Origin: DASUGM01 sp036274055
Lineage (GTDB): Bacteria > Acidobacteriota > Vicinamibacteria > Vicinamibacterales > SCN-69-37
Length of the DNA stretch: 8,723 nt
Assembly: GCA_036274055.1 (NCBI GenBank)
Contig: DASUGM010000036.1
Coordinates: 1-8,723, forward strand
Direction: 5' to 3'
Part shown: piece after piece, positions 6,207 through 8,723 of the stretch
Numbering within the stretch: the stretch's first letter is position 1
Layout: the number at the start of each line of letters is the position of its first letter
The notes under the pieces: generated by a model
What the model saw: only the letters and a program-made list of their open reading frames with translations
What the model was told of the DNA's origin: nothing
Databases searched by the model: none
Translations under genes and position numbers: made by a program

Positions 6207-6288
6207 CAATAACCAACAACCAATAGCCATCGCCGAATAGCCAATCGCCAATGCAATACCAGATTGCAAATTACAAATCACAAATCGC
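6207..6288. repeat. Degenerate 7-bp repeat array between divergent genes
   Basis: Units in exact 7-bp register start at 6207, 6214, 6221, 6228, 6235, 6242 and 6249 (consensus CAATNRC, with CATCGCC and GAATAGC as variants). After a 6-nt step, a second block starts at 6261, 6268, 6275 and 6282 (AGATTGC, AAATTAC, AAATCAC, AAATCGC). Both blocks end in a pyrimidine-purine-C type tail and are AT-rich against a GC-rich background. The array fills most of the 122-bp region between the divergent cytochrome gene (start 6181) and mgtE (start 6304), so promoters for both probably overlap it. I cannot point to a convincing -35/-10 pair. Confidence 0.75.
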
Positions 6289-6303
6289 AACGCCCGTGGT
6301 ACG

Positions 6304-7680
6304 GTGTTGCGTGTGGCGGTCGCGCAGCGTCGTATCGATCTGATTCTCGAATCCGTCCGCCGTCTGCTGCGGATGGGCGCGACGCCCAACCTCCTCAACC
6401 TTCTTCAAAAGCAGCATCCGGCCGATCTCGCGCAAGTCTTCTCGGAGCTCGGCGAGCGCGAGCGGCACGCGGCGTTCAACACCCTCGTCGAGAAGAACGG
6501 CAAGCTGGCGATGGAGGCGCTCTCCGAGCTCGGCCCTGAAAAGGGCGCCGAGCTGCTGGCCCTGCGATCGGCCGAAGATATCGCGCGTTTGTCGCAGGAG
6601 ATTCCGTCGGACGACGCGGCCAGCCTGATCGATTACCTGCCGAACGAACTGCAGGCCGCGGTCCTCGAACTGATTCGGCCGAAACCCGGCGGCGGCGTCA
6701 GCGAACTCCTCGAGTACGCCGACAAGAGCGCCGGCCGGTTGATGAACCCGAACGTCTTCGCGCTGGCCGAAGAGCTGACGGTCGCCGAGTCGATCACCGC
6801 GCTGCAGAACGCCCGCGACGTCGAAATGGTGTTCTATCTCTACGTCGTCGACGAACGCCGCCACCTCGTCGGCGTCGTCTCGCTGCGCCGGCTGCTGCTG
6901 GTGCCGCCCGACACGCCGCTCAAGCGGATCATGACCACCGAGGTCTACAGCGCGCGGGTCGACACCTATCAGGAAGAAGTCGCGAGCATGGTCGCGTCGT
7001 ACAACCTGCTGGCGATTCCGGTCGTCGACGCCGAGAACAAGCTGGTCGGCGTCATCACCGTCGACGACGTCATCGACGTCATCAAGGACGAAGCGACCGA
7101 GGACGTCTATCGCCTCGCCGGTGTGTCGATCGAGGACGGCGTCAACACGCCGCCGCAGGAGTCGTTGCGCCGGCGCCTGCCGTGGCTCGCCGTCAACCTC
7201 GCGACGGCGTTCCTTGCCGCGGCGGTGGTCGGCGCGTTCTCGGGGACGATTACCAAGGTCGTCGCCCTGGCCGCGTTCATGCCCGTCGTCGCCGGCATGG
7301 GCGGCAACGCCGCGACCCAGACGCTCGCGGTGGTCGTGCGCGGTTTGGCGATCGGCGAACTGACCTGGAGCAACGCGCGGTCGGCGCTGGCGAAGGAAGC
7401 GCTCGTTGGCCTCGGCAACGGCATCGCGCTCGGGCTCGTCGCCGCGCTGGTCGCCTGGGCCCTGAGGGGCAATCCGATTCTCGGCGTCGTGCTCGGACTG
7501 GCCATGGTCATCAACATGTTCGTCGCGGCGACCGCGGGCACGCTGATTCCGCTCGGGCTCCGCGCGTTGAAAATCGACCCGGCGCTGGCCTCGTCGGTGT
7601 TCATCACGACGCTCACCGACGTCTTCGGGTTCCTGTCGTTTCTCGGGTTAGCGACGATTTTCCTGCCCTACCTCACCTGA
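6304..7680 (+). CDS. mgtE: Magnesium channel MgtE
   Basis: MgtE is a homodimeric Mg2+ channel of the inner membrane, gated by cytosolic Mg2+. The 458-residue protein shows the complete architecture. The helical N domain (about 25-145) has HPADLAQVFSEL and the ALIDYLP-like SLIDYLPNEL. The CBS pair (about 146-270) contains SAGRLMNPN, FYLYVVDERRHLVGVVSLRRLL, IMTTEV and VVDAENKLVGVITVDDVIDVI. A connecting helix follows, then five membrane helices from about 292, with the pore signature MPVVAGMGGNAATQTLAVVVRG (326-347). The TTLTDVFGF motif contains Asp439, the expected equivalent of the pore Asp in characterised MgtE. The start is a GTG at 6304; TTG 6307, GTG 6313 or ATG 6373 are possible. No ribosome binding site is visible, and the start lies 15 nt after a heptamer array. 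No Mg2+ riboswitch could fit in the short leader. Confidence 0.95.
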   Translation: MLRVAVAQRRIDLILESVRRLLRMGATPNLLNLLQKQHPADLAQVFSELGERERHAAFNTLVEKNGKLAMEALSELGPEKGAELLALRSAEDIARLSQEIPSDDAASLIDYLPNELQAAVLELIRPKPGGGVSELLEYADKSAGRLMNPNVFALAEELTVAESITALQNARDVEMVFYLYVVDERRHLVGVVSLRRLLLVPPDTPLKRIMTTEVYSARVDTYQEEVASMVASYNLLAIPVVDAENKLVGVITVDDVIDVIKDEATEDVYRLAGVSIEDGVNTPPQESLRRRLPWLAVNLATAFLAAAVVGAFSGTITKVVALAAFMPVVAGMGGNAATQTLAVVVRGLAIGELTWSNARSALAKEALVGLGNGIALGLVAALVAWALRGNPILGVVLGLAMVINMFVAATAGTLIPLGLRALKIDPALASSVFITTLTDVFGFLSFLGLATIFLPYLT

Positions 7681-7696
7681 TCGCGCGCGTCGGCAA

Positions 7697-7716
7697 TACA
7701 TTCACAACCGAATGTA
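7697..7716. promoter_or_regulatory. Candidate operator (7-bp dyad over the -35 box)
   Basis: TACATTC (7697-7703) and GAATGTA (7710-7716) form a perfect inverted repeat with a 6-bp spacer overlapping the -35 hexamer. GAATGT occurs again at 7734-7739, across the start codon. A second dyad, TACA-CT-TGTC at 7724-7733, resembles the TACA-N2-TGTA operator of BlaI/MecI repressors in seven of eight defined positions. A repressor site is inferred, and no regulator gene is nearby. Confidence 0.4.
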
Positions 7717-7729
7717 AGTGCGCTACACT
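7701..7729 (+). promoter_or_regulatory. Sigma70-like promoter for the kelch lipoprotein gene
   Basis: TTCACA (7701-7706; five of six bases match TTGACA) and TACACT (7724-7729; four of six match TATAAT) are separated by exactly 17 bp. Transcription would start about 7 nt downstream, at or next to the A of the ATG at 7736, predicting a leaderless mRNA. This agrees with the lack of any ribosome binding site. Confidence 0.6.
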
Positions 7730-7735
7730 TGTCGA

Positions 7736-8723
7736 ATGTCTACAGAAGCCACGGCCGGTGGCGCTGCGGTCCGTTTGTTCGTCGCCGTGTTCCTGGTCGT
7801 GGCCGCGTGCGGCGCAACACCCCCGCAGACACCGGATGAAACGCCGACGTCGCCGCAGGGTGAGGCGCCGCCGGCCAGCGCCGGCCACAGCCTGGTCTAC
7901 GCGAACCATGCCGGCATGGTCGTGCTGGTCAATGCCGGCCTGGGCGGCATGACGTCGCCCGCGGCGTCCACGCCGACGAGGATTTGGGGCTGGACCGGCA
8001 CCGCGTGGCGCCTGCTCGACTCGTCGGGACCGCCGGTCAGGAATCTCGGCGGCGTCGCCTACGATTCGCGGCGCAACGTGCTGGTGCTGTTCGGTGGCAG
8101 CTACGACGCCACGCACATCTATGGCGACACCTGGGAATGGAGCGGCAGCTGGCGGCAGGTCGCCGGCGACGGACCGGAAGCGCGCGATCACACGCAGATG
8201 GCGTACGACGCCGATCGCGGCCGCATCGTGCTGTTTGGCGGCAGCGGCACGAATCCGAACGTCGCCTTTCGGGAGACGTGGGAGTTCGACGGCACGAGAT
8301 GGCAACGAGCGGCGACGTCAGGACCCGCCGGTCGCGTGCATCACGCGCTGCAGTACGATGCGCAGGCACGGCGCACCGTGATGTACGGAGGATTCGTCCC
8401 GGGCAGCGCGGCACTCGGCGAGACGTGGACGTGGAACGGCACGACGTGGGAGCAGGCGAGTAGCGGTCCCGCGCGCTCGCACCTGCGCATGGCCTTCCAT
8501 GGCCGGCTCGGATCGTTGCTCGCGTTCGGCGGTTTCCCCGGGACCGATCTCAACCTGCTCGCTCGTCAGGGCGAGCAGTGGACATCGCTAACCTCCGCCA
8601 GCGGCCCGGGCGCGCGTTATCTCACCGATGCCGCGTACGATCCGCAGCGGCAACGCCTCGTGCTTTTCGGTGGTGGTGATCCGGGCGGATCGACCCTGTT
8701 CGCCGACACGTGGGAGTTCGACG
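7736..8723 (+). CDS. Kelch-repeat lipoprotein (3' end outside the window)
   Basis: The frame is open for 329 codons to the window edge. A lipoprotein signal peptide (residues 1-24, hydrophobic 12-23, VVAAC) is followed by the lipidation candidate Cys25 and then a Pro/Thr/Ala-rich linker to about residue 50. The rest consists of kelch-type beta-propeller blades of about 45-50 residues. A degenerate blade (51-102) comes first. Then blades at about 103-150, 151-200, 201-247 and 248-294 and a sixth one cut by the edge repeat the pattern AYDxxRxxLVLFGG...DTWEWxGxxWxxxxxxGPxAR. Such propellers bind proteins or sugars at the cell surface; the ligand here is unknown. The fourth full blade is the most degenerate: it lacks the DTWEW strand and reads LLARQGEQW. 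The ATG at 7736 is chosen because the signal peptide follows directly and the promoter places the transcript start there. No enzyme motif is seen. Confidence 0.85.
   Translation, partial: MSTEATAGGAAVRLFVAVFLVVAACGATPPQTPDETPTSPQGEAPPASAGHSLVYANHAGMVVLVNAGLGGMTSPAASTPTRIWGWTGTAWRLLDSSGPPVRNLGGVAYDSRRNVLVLFGGSYDATHIYGDTWEWSGSWRQVAGDGPEARDHTQMAYDADRGRIVLFGGSGTNPNVAFRETWEFDGTRWQRAATSGPAGRVHHALQYDAQARRTVMYGGFVPGSAALGETWTWNGTTWEQASSGPARSHLRMAFHGRLGSLLAFGGFPGTDLNLLARQGEQWTSLTSASGPGARYLTDAAYDPQRQRLVLFGGGDPGGSTLFADTWEFD

Noticed and set aside
6182..6256. 25-residue N-terminal extension of the cytochrome protein
   Set aside because: It is translated through the 7-bp repeat array, and it would bury the lipoprotein signal peptide that begins at the ATG at 6181.
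6207..6288. CRISPR array
   Set aside because: The repeat period is only 7 bp, without separate spacers, and no cas gene is nearby.
6289..6303. Magnesium riboswitch before mgtE
   Set aside because: Only 15 nt lie between the repeat array and the start codon, and no M-box-like structure is visible.
7182..7952. 256-codon frame overlapping the end of mgtE and the start of the kelch gene
   Set aside because: It is a frame-shifted shadow, Arg-rich, that crosses the mgtE stop and the kelch promoter.

Overview
The window is high-GC bacterial DNA carrying mostly housekeeping genes. Gene content and style (mak-type ROK kinase, overlapping ybeZ-ybeY-CorC-era cluster, dihaem cytochrome lipoprotein, kelch-repeat lipoprotein, degenerate 7-bp repeats) suggest a free-living Gram-negative bacterium, perhaps Acidobacteriota of the Vicinamibacteria type. 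That placement is inference from style, not from a marker comparison.

Layout. 1-93: the C-terminal tail of an unrecognised gene. 94-372: a non-coding gap filled by a 232-nt imperfect inverted repeat of lower GC (51% by hand count over 121-360). 373-1287: fructokinase Mak. 1317-4892: four genes, ybeZ (PhoH-type NTPase), ybeY (rRNA-processing endoribonuclease), a DUF21-CBS-CorC_HlyC membrane protein and era (ribosome-assembly GTPase), each overlapping the next by 4 bp as ATGA, so almost certainly one translationally coupled operon for ribosome and RNA maturation. 4901-6181 (minus): a dihaem cytochrome c lipoprotein with an extra beta-rich C-terminal domain, convergent with era. Both stop codons lie in one short palindrome. 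6207-6288: an array of 7-bp repeats between the divergent cytochrome gene and mgtE. 6304-7680: Mg2+ channel MgtE. 7736-8723: a kelch-repeat lipoprotein that runs off the window, behind a good sigma70-like promoter that predicts a leaderless mRNA.

Working together: YbeZ, YbeY and Era are functionally linked in 16S rRNA maturation and 30S assembly. The CorC-like protein and MgtE are both CBS-containing proteins of Mg2+ transport families, but they are in separate units. The cytochrome and kelch proteins are predicted to be lipid-anchored in the envelope.

The least ordinary signals are non-coding. One is the long hairpin before mak. The other is three separate arrays of degenerate 7-bp repeats (1271-1298, 2504-2531, 6207-6288), one in an intergenic region, one supplying the stop codon of mak, and one inside the coding sequence of ybeY. 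No CRISPR array, tRNA, rRNA, transposase or phage gene is visible. I see no clear new multi-gene system here.
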